From: AG25 sp035518815
Lineage (GTDB): Bacteria > Gemmatimonadota > Gemmatimonadetes > Gemmatimonadales > GWC2-71-9
Reading direction: 5' to 3'
Length of the DNA: 28,577 nt
Assembly (NCBI GenBank): GCA_035518815.1
Contig: DATIXG010000054.1
Span: forward strand, 1-28,577
Shown here one piece after another: positions 6,194-13,483 of this stretch. Position numbers and translations under genes: made by a program. Position 1 is the first letter of the stretch, and every line of letters starts with the position of its first letter. Below the pieces are notes generated by a model. It saw nothing but the letters and a program-made list of their open reading frames with translations, was not told the DNA's origin and made no database searches.

Positions 6194-8598
6194 ACCACCA
6201 GGTTCAGCAGTCGATCTGCAACGTACACCGCCTTCTTCACAGGTTTTCCGTCGACGAATTTGCGCACGGACTCATCCGCGAGGGCGAGTCCCCGCACGTC
6301 TGCCTCTGTGGCGCCACGCGCGATCGTGAGACGGCCGCGTACCTTGCCGTTCACCTGCACGACGATCTCGACGTCCCCCGCAGCGGCGAGGCGTTCGTCG
6401 TACGCGGGCCATTGGGCCGCCAAGACCGAGGTCTTGTGCCCGAACAGCGCCCAGAGCTCTTCGGCCAAATGCGGAGCGAACGGCGCGAGGAGCACGAGCA
6501 GGGGCTCGATCGCGCCACGCGACGGCGTCCCCTCTTCCCGAACCGCGTTCACATACTCCATCATCGCGGCGATCGCCGTGTTGTAGTCGAGGCGCTCGGT
6601 GTCGATGCTGACCTTGTGAATGGTCTGGTGCAGCTTCCGCTCGACGGCGGGGGCCAGTGGGTGCGCCGGAGCGTCCGCCACTTCGTGCGCCAGCGTCCAG
6701 ACCTTCTCCAGAAACCGGCGCACGCCCGTGATGCCTTCGTCGCGGAAGTCGCCCCCCTCCTGGAAGGGGCCGAGGAACATCAGATACATCCGAAACGTGT
6801 CGGCGCCCCACTTCTGGATATAGGCGTCCGGAATCACCACGTTGCCGCGCGACTTGGACATCTTCGCGCCGTCTTTGATGATGAGCCCGTGAGCCCGCAA
6901 CTTGGGAAACGGCTCCTCGAAATCCACGTGGCCGAGCTCGTGCAGCACCATGGTGATGAAGCGCGAGTACAAGAGATGGAGCACGGCGTGCTCGTTGCCG
7001 CCAATGTAGGTGGAGACGGGCAGCCACGTCTTGGTGCGCCGCGCGTCCCAGGGGCGGTCGTCGATCTCGCTGGATGGATAGCGCAGGAAGTACCACGAGG
7101 AATCGAGAAACGTGTCCGAGACATCCGTCTCCCGCCGGGCTTCCTTCCCGCAGGACGGGCACTTCACGAAATACCATTCGCGGTGGCGGGCGAGCGGGCT
7201 CACGCCGCTGTCGTCGGGCCGAAAATCCTCGATGAGCGGCAACTCGACCGGCAGGTCGCGGTCGGGAACCCCGACGGGACCGCACGCCGCGCAATAGATG
7301 ATCGGAATCGGCGGCCCCCAGTAGCGCTGCCGCGAAATACACCAGTCGTGCAGGCGATACTGGACGCGGGGAGTCGCGGTCCCGCGACCTCCGAGCCACG
7401 CGACGATCCGGCGCTTGGCCTCGGCGCAGGGGAGGCCATCGAACGGGCTCGAGCTCATCAGCGTCCCGTCCTCGGCCTCGATCGGCAGGGGGTCGCCCTC
7501 GCGACGCACAACCTGGCGGATAGGGAGCGAGAACTGCTTCGCGAACTCGAAGTCGCGGGTGTCGTGTGCCGGCACGGCCATGATCGCGCCGGTCCCGTAT
7601 TCCATCAGCACGTAGTCCGCGATCCAGATGGGGATCGCCTCGCCGGTCGCGGGATTCCGTGCGTAAGAACCCAAGAACACCCCCGTCTTGGCCTTCTCGC
7701 CCACCTTACGCGATACGATGTCCTTGGCCGCGACCTGACGCCGGTATTCCCTGACCGCGCCTCGCTGCTCTTCGGCGGTGAGCGCGTCAACCAGCGGATG
7801 TTCCGGCGCGAGCACCATGTATGTGGCTCCGAACACCGTGTCCGGCCGCGTCGTGAACACGATGATCCGCTCGCCGCTCGGAACCTCGAAGACGAGCTCC
7901 GCACCCTCGCTCCGCCCGATCCAGTTGCGCTGCATGGCTACGGTACTCGGTGACCAGTCGAGCGTCGCAAGATTCCCCAGGAGGCGTTCAGCGTACTTCG
8001 AGATGGCGAAGAACCACTGCTCGAGCACGCGCTGCTCCACCCGGACGTCGGGATGCCGCTCGCAAAACCCGTTGATCACCTGCTCGTTGGCGATGACCGT
8101 CTTGCAAGAAGGGCACCAGTTGACCGCGGCCTTCTTGCGGAAGGCCAGGCCCGCCTTGAAGAGCTGGAGGAAGAGCCACTGGGTCCACTTGTAATAGCGC
8201 GGATCGGTCGTGGACAGCTCGTGGCGCCAGTCGAACATGCCCCCGAACCGCTGCAACTGACGGCGGAAGGTCGCGATGTTTTTCGGAATCAGGCGCGCCG
8301 GGTGCGCGCCAATGTTGAGGGCGTAGTTCTCCGAGTGAATGCCGAACGCGTCGAACCCGATTGGCTCGAATACCGTGTGCCCCTGGAGGCGCTTGAACCG
8401 GCCATAGATATCCGCACCCGTGAATGCGAACATGTTCCCCACATGCAATCCCTCAGCAGAGGGGTAGGGAAACATCATGAGGTTGTAGAACGGGTTCTTC
8501 GGATGCTCGAGGTCAGGCTCATTGGTGTGCTGCTCGGCCCAGCGAGCTTGCCACGCACTCTCGACCGCAGCCGGATCGTAGATCGGAACGCTTCCCAT
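6190..8598 (-). CDS. leuS: Leucine--tRNA ligase
   Basis: This class I aminoacyl-tRNA synthetase, 802 residues, charges tRNA-Leu; the length is normal for the short bacterial form. The HIGH-type signature is HVGN (52-55) after FPYPSAEGL, and the KMSKS loop is at 579-583 (AKMSKSRGN). The inserted editing domain is present, with TTRPDTVFGATYMVLAPEHP and YGTGAIMAVPAHDTRD, so mischarged tRNA can be hydrolysed. Cysteine pairs WCPSC, IYCAAC and CPSCG are candidate zinc or structural knuckles. The C-terminus has the usual VQVNGKVRGR tRNA-binding domain. The ATG at 8598 has no clear ribosome site. It is divergent from the chemoreceptor and shares its stop bases with the convergent iron transporter. 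Its context is not operonic. Confidence 0.97.
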   Translation of the reverse strand: MGSVPIYDPAAVESAWQARWAEQHTNEPDLEHPKNPFYNLMMFPYPSAEGLHVGNMFAFTGADIYGRFKRLQGHTVFEPIGFDAFGIHSENYALNIGAHPARLIPKNIATFRRQLQRFGGMFDWRHELSTTDPRYYKWTQWLFLQLFKAGLAFRKKAAVNWCPSCKTVIANEQVINGFCERHPDVRVEQRVLEQWFFAISKYAERLLGNLATLDWSPSTVAMQRNWIGRSEGAELVFEVPSGERIIVFTTRPDTVFGATYMVLAPEHPLVDALTAEEQRGAVREYRRQVAAKDIVSRKVGEKAKTGVFLGSYARNPATGEAIPIWIADYVLMEYGTGAIMAVPAHDTRDFEFAKQFSLPIRQVVRREGDPLPIEAEDGTLMSSSPFDGLPCAEAKRRIVAWLGGRGTATPRVQYRLHDWCISRQRYWGPPIPIIYCAACGPVGVPDRDLPVELPLIEDFRPDDSGVSPLARHREWYFVKCPSCGKEARRETDVSDTFLDSSWYFLRYPSSEIDDRPWDARRTKTWLPVSTYIGGNEHAVLHLLYSRFITMVLHELGHVDFEEPFPKLRAHGLIIKDGAKMSKSRGNVVIPDAYIQKWGADTFRMYLMFLGPFQEGGDFRDEGITGVRRFLEKVWTLAHEVADAPAHPLAPAVERKLHQTIHKVSIDTERLDYNTAIAAMMEYVNAVREEGTPSRGAIEPLLVLLAPFAPHLAEELWALFGHKTSVLAAQWPAYDERLAAAGDVEIVVQVNGKVRGRLTIARGATEADVRGLALADESVRKFVDGKPVKKAVYVADRLLNLVV

Positions 8599-8617
8599 GA
8601 TCGGAAGCTAAGTGGGC

Positions 8618-8646
8618 TTGCCCCGGTGTGAAACCTGCCGTACCAT
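8618..8646 (+). promoter_or_regulatory. Candidate promoter of the chemoreceptor operon
   Basis: TTGCCC (8618-8623), 17 bases, then TACCAT (8641-8646). The predicted start point near 8653 leaves only about 8 bases before the ATG at 8661, with no Shine-Dalgarno sequence. Matches are 4/6 in each hexamer. Confidence 0.4.
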
Positions 8647-8660
8647 AGCTTCGACTCTAC

Positions 8661-10739
8661 ATGCCGATCAGGTTACAGGAGATCTCGTCGAGTTTCCTCC
8701 TGAAGGGAACGGCGGCCGCTGCTGCACTGGTAACGGCTCTGGCTGCCATCGGAGGAGATCTCGCCCGCCGCACCCTCGAACACTTGTCAAACGAGCGGGG
8801 TCTCGAAGTCGGGACCCGGGTGGCGGCACTCGCTTCGAGCTACATGCGCGAGCGGCGGCACGAAGGCGAGGTGCTCGCCGCATCGCCCTTGATCATCGCG
8901 GCGGCTCGCCAGTCGTCCCAATCGACCGCGCGCACCCCCACCCCCACCCCCACCCCCACCCCCGGCGCAAGCTTGGAGCTCCAGGCGTACCTGCGAGCGT
9001 ACACGCAACACTCCGATATCGGGCACCTGCTCCTCACCGATAACCGCGGTTTTCCGGTCGCCAATTCGGGATCCCCGGATCGCTTGACGCACGCGGATGA
9101 CACGTGGTGGAAGGTGGCGATGCGGGACGGCGTGTACGAGAGCACGCCGCGCTACGACTCGAGCTCGGCGGCGGCTGCCGTCGAGTACGCGGTGGCGATC
9201 CGGCCGACCGGCGGCGGCCGGCCGGTCGGCGTCCTGCGCACTGGATTCGCACTGGACAAACTTGGCTGGCTGCTGGCGGTGGCCGATCTGGGAGACAGCG
9301 CCTACCTGCAGGTCGTGGACAGCGGTGGCCGGCTGATCGTGACCCCAGACGCCTCAACGCTGCTCCAGCAGCTTCCGGAGTGGCACGCCATCCCGCAGGA
9401 AGAGCGCTCCACAACGGCGATCGTGCAGACCGTCCGCGGCCCCGAGCTGGTCGCGTCGATCCTCGCGAACAAGGGCATGTGGCGGGTCCTGTTCCGGCAA
9501 CCGACCAGCCGCGCCTACGCCGCGGTGAAAACGACTCGTCGATCGATCTGGCTCAGCTCGCTAGGCGTGCTGGTCCTCACAGTGGTCCTGCTGTGGCGGC
9601 GGGGGAGATGGCTCTACGAGCGCGTGACCCGGCCCATCCGGGCCGCGGGGGACATCGCGGGCAGGATCGCCGGAGGCGATCTCTCGGTGACCATTGCCGG
9701 CCGGGCGGACGAGGAGAGCGAGGTGGGGGGACTGCTCACCTCGGTGCAGGCAATGGTGATCGCGCTGCGCCGGCTGGTAGGCGCTATCCGAGCGGCGGCG
9801 GACGAGGCCGCGGCGATGGCGGCGGAGATCTCCGCCTCTACTGAGCAGATGAGCGCATCCACCGAGCAGATGTCGGCCACCTGTCAGGATCTCTCGCGCC
9901 GGGCTGCCGAGCAGGCGCAGCTGGTGCGGGCGGGAGCCGAGGACGCTCAGAAGATCCTCCAGATCATCACGATCGTCGCCGCCGGGGCCGAGGATTCTGT
10001 CCGCCGCAACAGTAACCTCACCACCCTGGCCCGGCGCAACAAGGAGGTGCTCGACCAGAGCACGGCGGAACTGGCCAAGCTGGCCGACGCAGTGAGCGAG
10101 GGTGCCGCTGAAGCGGAAGCGCTGGCGACGGCGTCGACCGAGATTCAACGATTCGTGAAGCAGGCCAAGGCCGTGGCGTCGCAGACGAACATGCTCGCGC
10201 TCAACGCCGCGATCGAGGCGGCGCGTGCGGGACCGCAGGGACGCGGCTTTGCCGTGGTGGCGGATGAGGTTCGGAAGCTCGCGTCGGTGACCGCCGCTGC
10301 AGCCGGGGAGACCGCGGACACGGTACGCGGGGTCCTGGCGAGGGTGCAAGGAACGCGCGACCGTCTGATCCAGCTCGCGAAGGGTAGCGTGGCGGCGCGC
10401 GAGGCGGCCCAGACGGCCGCACAGGGCCTGGCCAGCGTGGCGGCCGAAGCCGAGGCAAACGACGCCTGGGGCCGCGAGATCGCGAGCTCGACGGGCGAGG
10501 TCCGGACCCTGGTGGAGGAGATCGCGGCGCGGCTCAACAGCGTTGCCGAGGGCACGGACGGGCTGCTCGCGTCGAGCGAGGAGATCGCGGCGTCCAGCGA
10601 GGAACAGACCGCCTCAACCGAAGAGGTGGCATCGTCGGCGAACCAGCTCGCCGAGGCGGCCGATCGGCTGACCGGCGCCGTCCAGTCCTTCCGCCTGCTC
10701 GCCAACGAGCGTGGGCCGACGCAGGAGGCCGCCGATTAG
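8661..10739 (+). CDS. Methyl-accepting chemotaxis protein with periplasmic dCACHE-like sensor
   Basis: This 692-residue membrane receptor has a first membrane helix at about 10-30 and an extracytoplasmic sensor at about 35-290. The sensor has dCACHE features: a long helix, then HLLLTDNRGFPVANSG and TWWKVAMRDGVYESTPRYDSSS, then a second lobe with YLQVVDSGGRLIV. A second membrane helix (about 295-312) and HAMP (about 315-370, RVTRPIRAAGDIAGRIAGGDL) follow, and then a long coiled-coil signalling hairpin with tip QTNMLALNAAIEAARAG and GRGFAVVADEVRKLA. Repeated ST/SSEEQ segments on both sides are typical methylation-helix sequence. There is no C-terminal CheR-tethering pentapeptide and no che gene nearby. 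A Thr-Pro repeat (92-101) interrupts the first sensor helix region. It is followed by a binding-protein-like gene and a barrel protein that may share its function. Confidence 0.92.
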   Translation: MPIRLQEISSSFLLKGTAAAAALVTALAAIGGDLARRTLEHLSNERGLEVGTRVAALASSYMRERRHEGEVLAASPLIIAAARQSSQSTARTPTPTPTPTPGASLELQAYLRAYTQHSDIGHLLLTDNRGFPVANSGSPDRLTHADDTWWKVAMRDGVYESTPRYDSSSAAAAVEYAVAIRPTGGGRPVGVLRTGFALDKLGWLLAVADLGDSAYLQVVDSGGRLIVTPDASTLLQQLPEWHAIPQEERSTTAIVQTVRGPELVASILANKGMWRVLFRQPTSRAYAAVKTTRRSIWLSSLGVLVLTVVLLWRRGRWLYERVTRPIRAAGDIAGRIAGGDLSVTIAGRADEESEVGGLLTSVQAMVIALRRLVGAIRAAADEAAAMAAEISASTEQMSASTEQMSATCQDLSRRAAEQAQLVRAGAEDAQKILQIITIVAAGAEDSVRRNSNLTTLARRNKEVLDQSTAELAKLADAVSEGAAEAEALATASTEIQRFVKQAKAVASQTNMLALNAAIEAARAGPQGRGFAVVADEVRKLASVTAAAAGETADTVRGVLARVQGTRDRLIQLAKGSVAAREAAQTAAQGLASVAAEAEANDAWGREIASSTGEVRTLVEEIAARLNSVAEGTDGLLASSEEIAASSEEQTASTEEVASSANQLAEAADRLTGAVQSFRLLANERGPTQEAAD
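8934..8963 (+). repeat. (ACCCCC)5 hexamer microsatellite coding Thr-Pro repeats
   Basis: Five perfect tandem copies of ACCCCC lie inside the chemoreceptor gene and code for five Thr-Pro dipeptides. The unit is two codons long, so slippage would change the linker length without shifting the frame. The minus strand carries (GGGGGT)5, five G-runs separated by single T, a strong G-quadruplex pattern. Confidence 0.97.
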
Positions 10740-10740
10740 G

Positions 10741-10769
10741 TTGCTTCAGGAAACGTCGTTGTTTATCGT
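10741..10769 (+). promoter_or_regulatory. Candidate promoter giving a leaderless transcript
   Basis: TTGCTT (10741-10746), 17 bases, then TATCGT (10764-10769), directly after the chemoreceptor stop. The start point would fall at or next to the GTG at 10775, which lacks a ribosome site. The gene may also be read from the chemoreceptor promoter. Confidence 0.35.
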
Positions 10770-10774
10770 GTACC

Positions 10775-11248
10775 GTGCCGACCCCAATTCCGCTGCCGTT
10801 CCGTCCCTTCCTCCTCTGCCTGACCCTGGCTCTTGCTGTGCCTCCGGCCGCGACCAGAGCCCAGGTTGCGGTGATCGTGAACCGGTCGAATTCCATCCAG
10901 AACCTGGCGTTGTCGGATTTGCAGCGGTTGTACCTCGGGCAGTCGGTCACGTTCTCCAACGGCACGCGCGTCGTCCTGGTCACGAACCCTGCGGCTGAAT
11001 CCCGCTTCTACTCTGCGGTCCTGGGCATGACCAGCGACCGCTTCCAGCGGCACTGGATGGAGCTGGTGTTTCAGGGACAGGACGTGACGCCGCCCAAGCC
11101 CATCGCGAATCAGGACGAGCTCAACCGGTTTGTCGCGGAGCACCCGGGCGCGCTGGCATTTCTCGACCTCGCGGCCGTGGACCAGAGCGTCAAGATCATG
11201 ACCATCGATGGCCGCCCACCGACCGACCCGGCCTACAGGTTGCGCTGA
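10775..11248 (+). CDS. Small periplasmic phosphate-binding-protein-like (PstS-type fold) protein
   Basis: The 157-residue protein starts at GTG and has a signal peptide ending near ATRAQ (about 30). The mature part looks like one lobe of a PstS-type periplasmic binding protein: VAVIVNRSNSIQNLALSDLQRLYLGQ is the pattern of this short family, and HPGALAFLDL resembles its GxIGY/GALAF strand. It is about half the length of a full PstS, so it probably is not a regular ABC transporter component, and no permease or ATPase is nearby. It lies 35 bases after the chemoreceptor and 22 bases before a barrel protein. That three-gene arrangement suggests ligand presentation to the receptor, which is inference. 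No in-frame ATG exists upstream; the GTG is the only sensible start. Confidence 0.75.
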   Translation: MPTPIPLPFRPFLLCLTLALAVPPAATRAQVAVIVNRSNSIQNLALSDLQRLYLGQSVTFSNGTRVVLVTNPAAESRFYSAVLGMTSDRFQRHWMELVFQGQDVTPPKPIANQDELNRFVAEHPGALAFLDLAAVDQSVKIMTIDGRPPTDPAYRLR

Positions 11249-11270
11249 CGCGGAGCGAGGAGACCGCCAC

Positions 11271-12317
11271 ATGCACTTATTCCGAGGTACTGTGCTGGTT
11301 CTCTCGCTCACGCTCGCGGCGCGCGTGGCGCGCGCGCAGGATACCAAGATCAGGGGCTTTACGGACATCACCGCGGCGGCGTCCGATGCGGTCGACGGGA
11401 ACTCGTTCTTCGCGCTCGGCCAGTACGACCTCTACATCACCTCCACGCTCGCGCCGAAGTGGACATTCCTCGGAGAGTCGGTCTTCGAATTCGACGAGGA
11501 CTTCGTGGTGGATGTGGAGCGCCTGATCATCTCCTATCGTCCGAGCAGCCACATCCAGCTCGCTGTCGGGAAGCACCACACGCCCTTTGGCTATTGGAAC
11601 AACGCGTACCACCACGGGGCCCTGATGCAGCCGACCATCGAGCGCCCTGAAATGTTTCTCTTCGAGGACGACGGCGGCATTCTTCCGATCCATACGACCG
11701 GGTTCCTGGTCGCGGGACGCGATATCAGCTCGCTCCACCTCGGCTTCGACGCCATGGTCGGCAACGGGATCGGCTCGACGCCTATCTCCGACAACAACGA
11801 GCCCAAGTCTTTCACGTTCGCCCTCCACTCTCAGGTCACCCACGCTCTGAAGGTGGGGGTCAACTACTACGACGATCGCATCACGCAGGGCACGCCGAAG
11901 ATCTATGGTGCGCCAGTGGACGTGAGCCTCGCCGCCGGCGATACCGTCACGGCCACGCTCGCACAGCGAATGTTTGGAGGGTACGCGGTGTACTTCGGGC
12001 GCGCGCTCGAATTGATGGGAGAATACCAGCGGATCACGAACGTCCCTTCCGCGGGCGGCACCACCACTGCCACGGATGCGTTCTACGTCTACGCCGGCTA
12101 TCGGATCGGGAACCTCGTGCCATACGCGCGCTACGATGGGCTCCTCTTCGATCCCGCCGACCCCTACTACATCGCCGACGACGAGCATCTGGTCGTGGTC
12201 GGGGCCCGATACGACTTTGCGGCGACGGTGCAGATAAAGGGCGAATACCGACACCGTTCCACGACCGTGGAGGGCATGGTCAACGAAGGGGTGTTGCAGG
12301 TGGCTATCGGCTTCTAG
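11271..12317 (+). CDS. Outer-membrane beta-barrel (porin-like) protein
   Basis: This 348-residue protein has a signal peptide ending at ARAQ (about 24) and then alternating hydrophobic/polar strands with many aromatic residues (FFALGQYDLYITSTL, YAVYFGRALELMGEYQRI, YRIGNLVPYARYDGLLF). It ends with the C-terminal Phe signature (VLQVAIGF) recognised by the BAM machinery. The strand FSxGKHHTPFGYWNN-like region (here VGKHHTPFGYWNNAYHHG) resembles phosphate/polyphosphate-selective porins. The start at 11271 follows a GGAGCGAGGAG ribosome site and is preferred over an in-frame ATG at 11208 inside the preceding gene. It is the last gene of the chemoreceptor cluster and ends 5 bases from the convergent lipoprotein gene. 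Specificity is not known. Confidence 0.8.
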   Translation: MHLFRGTVLVLSLTLAARVARAQDTKIRGFTDITAAASDAVDGNSFFALGQYDLYITSTLAPKWTFLGESVFEFDEDFVVDVERLIISYRPSSHIQLAVGKHHTPFGYWNNAYHHGALMQPTIERPEMFLFEDDGGILPIHTTGFLVAGRDISSLHLGFDAMVGNGIGSTPISDNNEPKSFTFALHSQVTHALKVGVNYYDDRITQGTPKIYGAPVDVSLAAGDTVTATLAQRMFGGYAVYFGRALELMGEYQRITNVPSAGGTTTATDAFYVYAGYRIGNLVPYARYDGLLFDPADPYYIADDEHLVVVGARYDFAATVQIKGEYRHRSTTVEGMVNEGVLQVAIGF

Positions 12318-12322
12318 CCAGG

Positions 12323-13483
12323 CTATGGGCCCGCGGGGCCCGTCACCTGTACGGCCATCACCGTGTCCGCTGCTGGGGGAGTCGGCATCGCCAACCGCAC
12401 CGCGACCGGGAACGCGGTGCCGGGAGCGGCCCGCGTACCGATGAGCGTGTAGGCCGGGCTCGGCGCCCCTGACGGTGCCGGCGTCGTCGCCCCACTGAAG
12501 ATCGTTCCGCGGAAGAGGTCCCCCGTAAAGCTGCCATTTGCGCTGGTCCGCACCGAATCACTTCCCCAGTGCCCGTCTACGAAAGCGCGGATTCGGGTCG
12601 CCGAGAGCGCGTCGCGATAGACATCCCAGGTGACATCGACCGGAACGCCGCCCACGCGCCCCGTCAAGCGGTAGACGCCTTCGCGGGGATCCATTTGGGG
12701 CGCGGTGACGCGCAGCTCGTACGTCAAAGGAACAACACTCCCGAACACGCCGATCCCACCCGACAGATGGTTGATGAACCCCTGTCCCGTGAGGGGATTG
12801 GTGATGGACCGGCTGAAATCCCAGTAGTTGGTATCGAGCGCGGCCACGGTCAACTGGTAGTAGCACCCCGCGCGGAAGACCGTCCGTTCATCGAACGGGT
12901 CCACCAGATCGCCCGGAATATTCAGGGAGAGCGTATCGCTCACGAAGCGGAGCGTCGCATCCTCCCCGGTGGTCGTGCGCACTGCCTCGATTTGGATCGC
13001 ATGCGTCTGGCTGAGATCGGCAGCGACGATGACGGTATCGCGCGTGCGGTCCATGGACAGCCGCGCTGGCGGGAGCCGGGCGGACGTGGCCCCGGCCCGC
13101 AGGTCCACGTCCCGGATGCCCGGAATGCGCGTCGTACCGGTGACAACGACACCGTCGGGCGTAACCAGGCGCAATGCCACGCGGTCGCCGGCGGCGAGCG
13201 GGCACCAGTTCCCAATTCGATACGTGCCGGTCCCGAGATCCGCGAGCGCCACGACGGGCCTCGAGCAGCCGCGGGGATCGAGATCGGTGAATGTGACGGA
13301 GGCACCGGTGATCGGTGTCGTCGCGGCGCCCGACTGAGCGCGCTCGACGATCACGAACTGAGCGTTGCGGGTCGGATCGATCACCGCTTGCACCTGGACG
13401 ACCGGATCGCCCAGGGTCACATCGAGGGTGTCCGTCAGCTTGCAGGCAGCGAGCAGGACCAGGAACAGGGCGCGTTTTACCAT
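12323..13483 (-). CDS. DUF4249-like outer-membrane lipoprotein partner of the TonB receptor
   Basis: The 386-residue protein has a lipoprotein signal, MVKRALFLVLLAAC, with the lipobox cysteine at residue 14. The N-terminal Ig-like/barrel region (VVQVQAVIDPTRNAQFVIVERA, ITGASVTFTDLD, GTGTYRIGN) is like the DUF4249 proteins often encoded next to TonB-dependent receptors in Bacteroidota and relatives. Its ATG overlaps the last 7 bases of the receptor gene, so the two are translationally coupled. A much longer open frame continuing upstream to 14749 is antisense-frame noise inside the receptor gene. Role: probably a surface-exposed ligand-binding or accessory subunit. The family assignment is by pattern only. 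Confidence 0.7.
   Translation of the reverse strand: MVKRALFLVLLAACKLTDTLDVTLGDPVVQVQAVIDPTRNAQFVIVERAQSGAATTPITGASVTFTDLDPRGCSRPVVALADLGTGTYRIGNWCPLAAGDRVALRLVTPDGVVVTGTTRIPGIRDVDLRAGATSARLPPARLSMDRTRDTVIVAADLSQTHAIQIEAVRTTTGEDATLRFVSDTLSLNIPGDLVDPFDERTVFRAGCYYQLTVAALDTNYWDFSRSITNPLTGQGFINHLSGGIGVFGSVVPLTYELRVTAPQMDPREGVYRLTGRVGGVPVDVTWDVYRDALSATRIRAFVDGHWGSDSVRTSANGSFTGDLFRGTIFSGATTPAPSGAPSPAYTLIGTRAAPGTAFPVAVRLAMPTPPAADTVMAVQVTGPAGP

Noticed and set aside
6025..7953. 642-codon plus-strand open frame
   Set aside because: Antisense to leuS, whose motifs and length are unambiguous.
8934..8963. ACCCCC repeats as a CRISPR-like or mobile-element repeat
   Set aside because: Simple 6-base microsatellite in frame inside a gene, with no spacers or flanking repeats.
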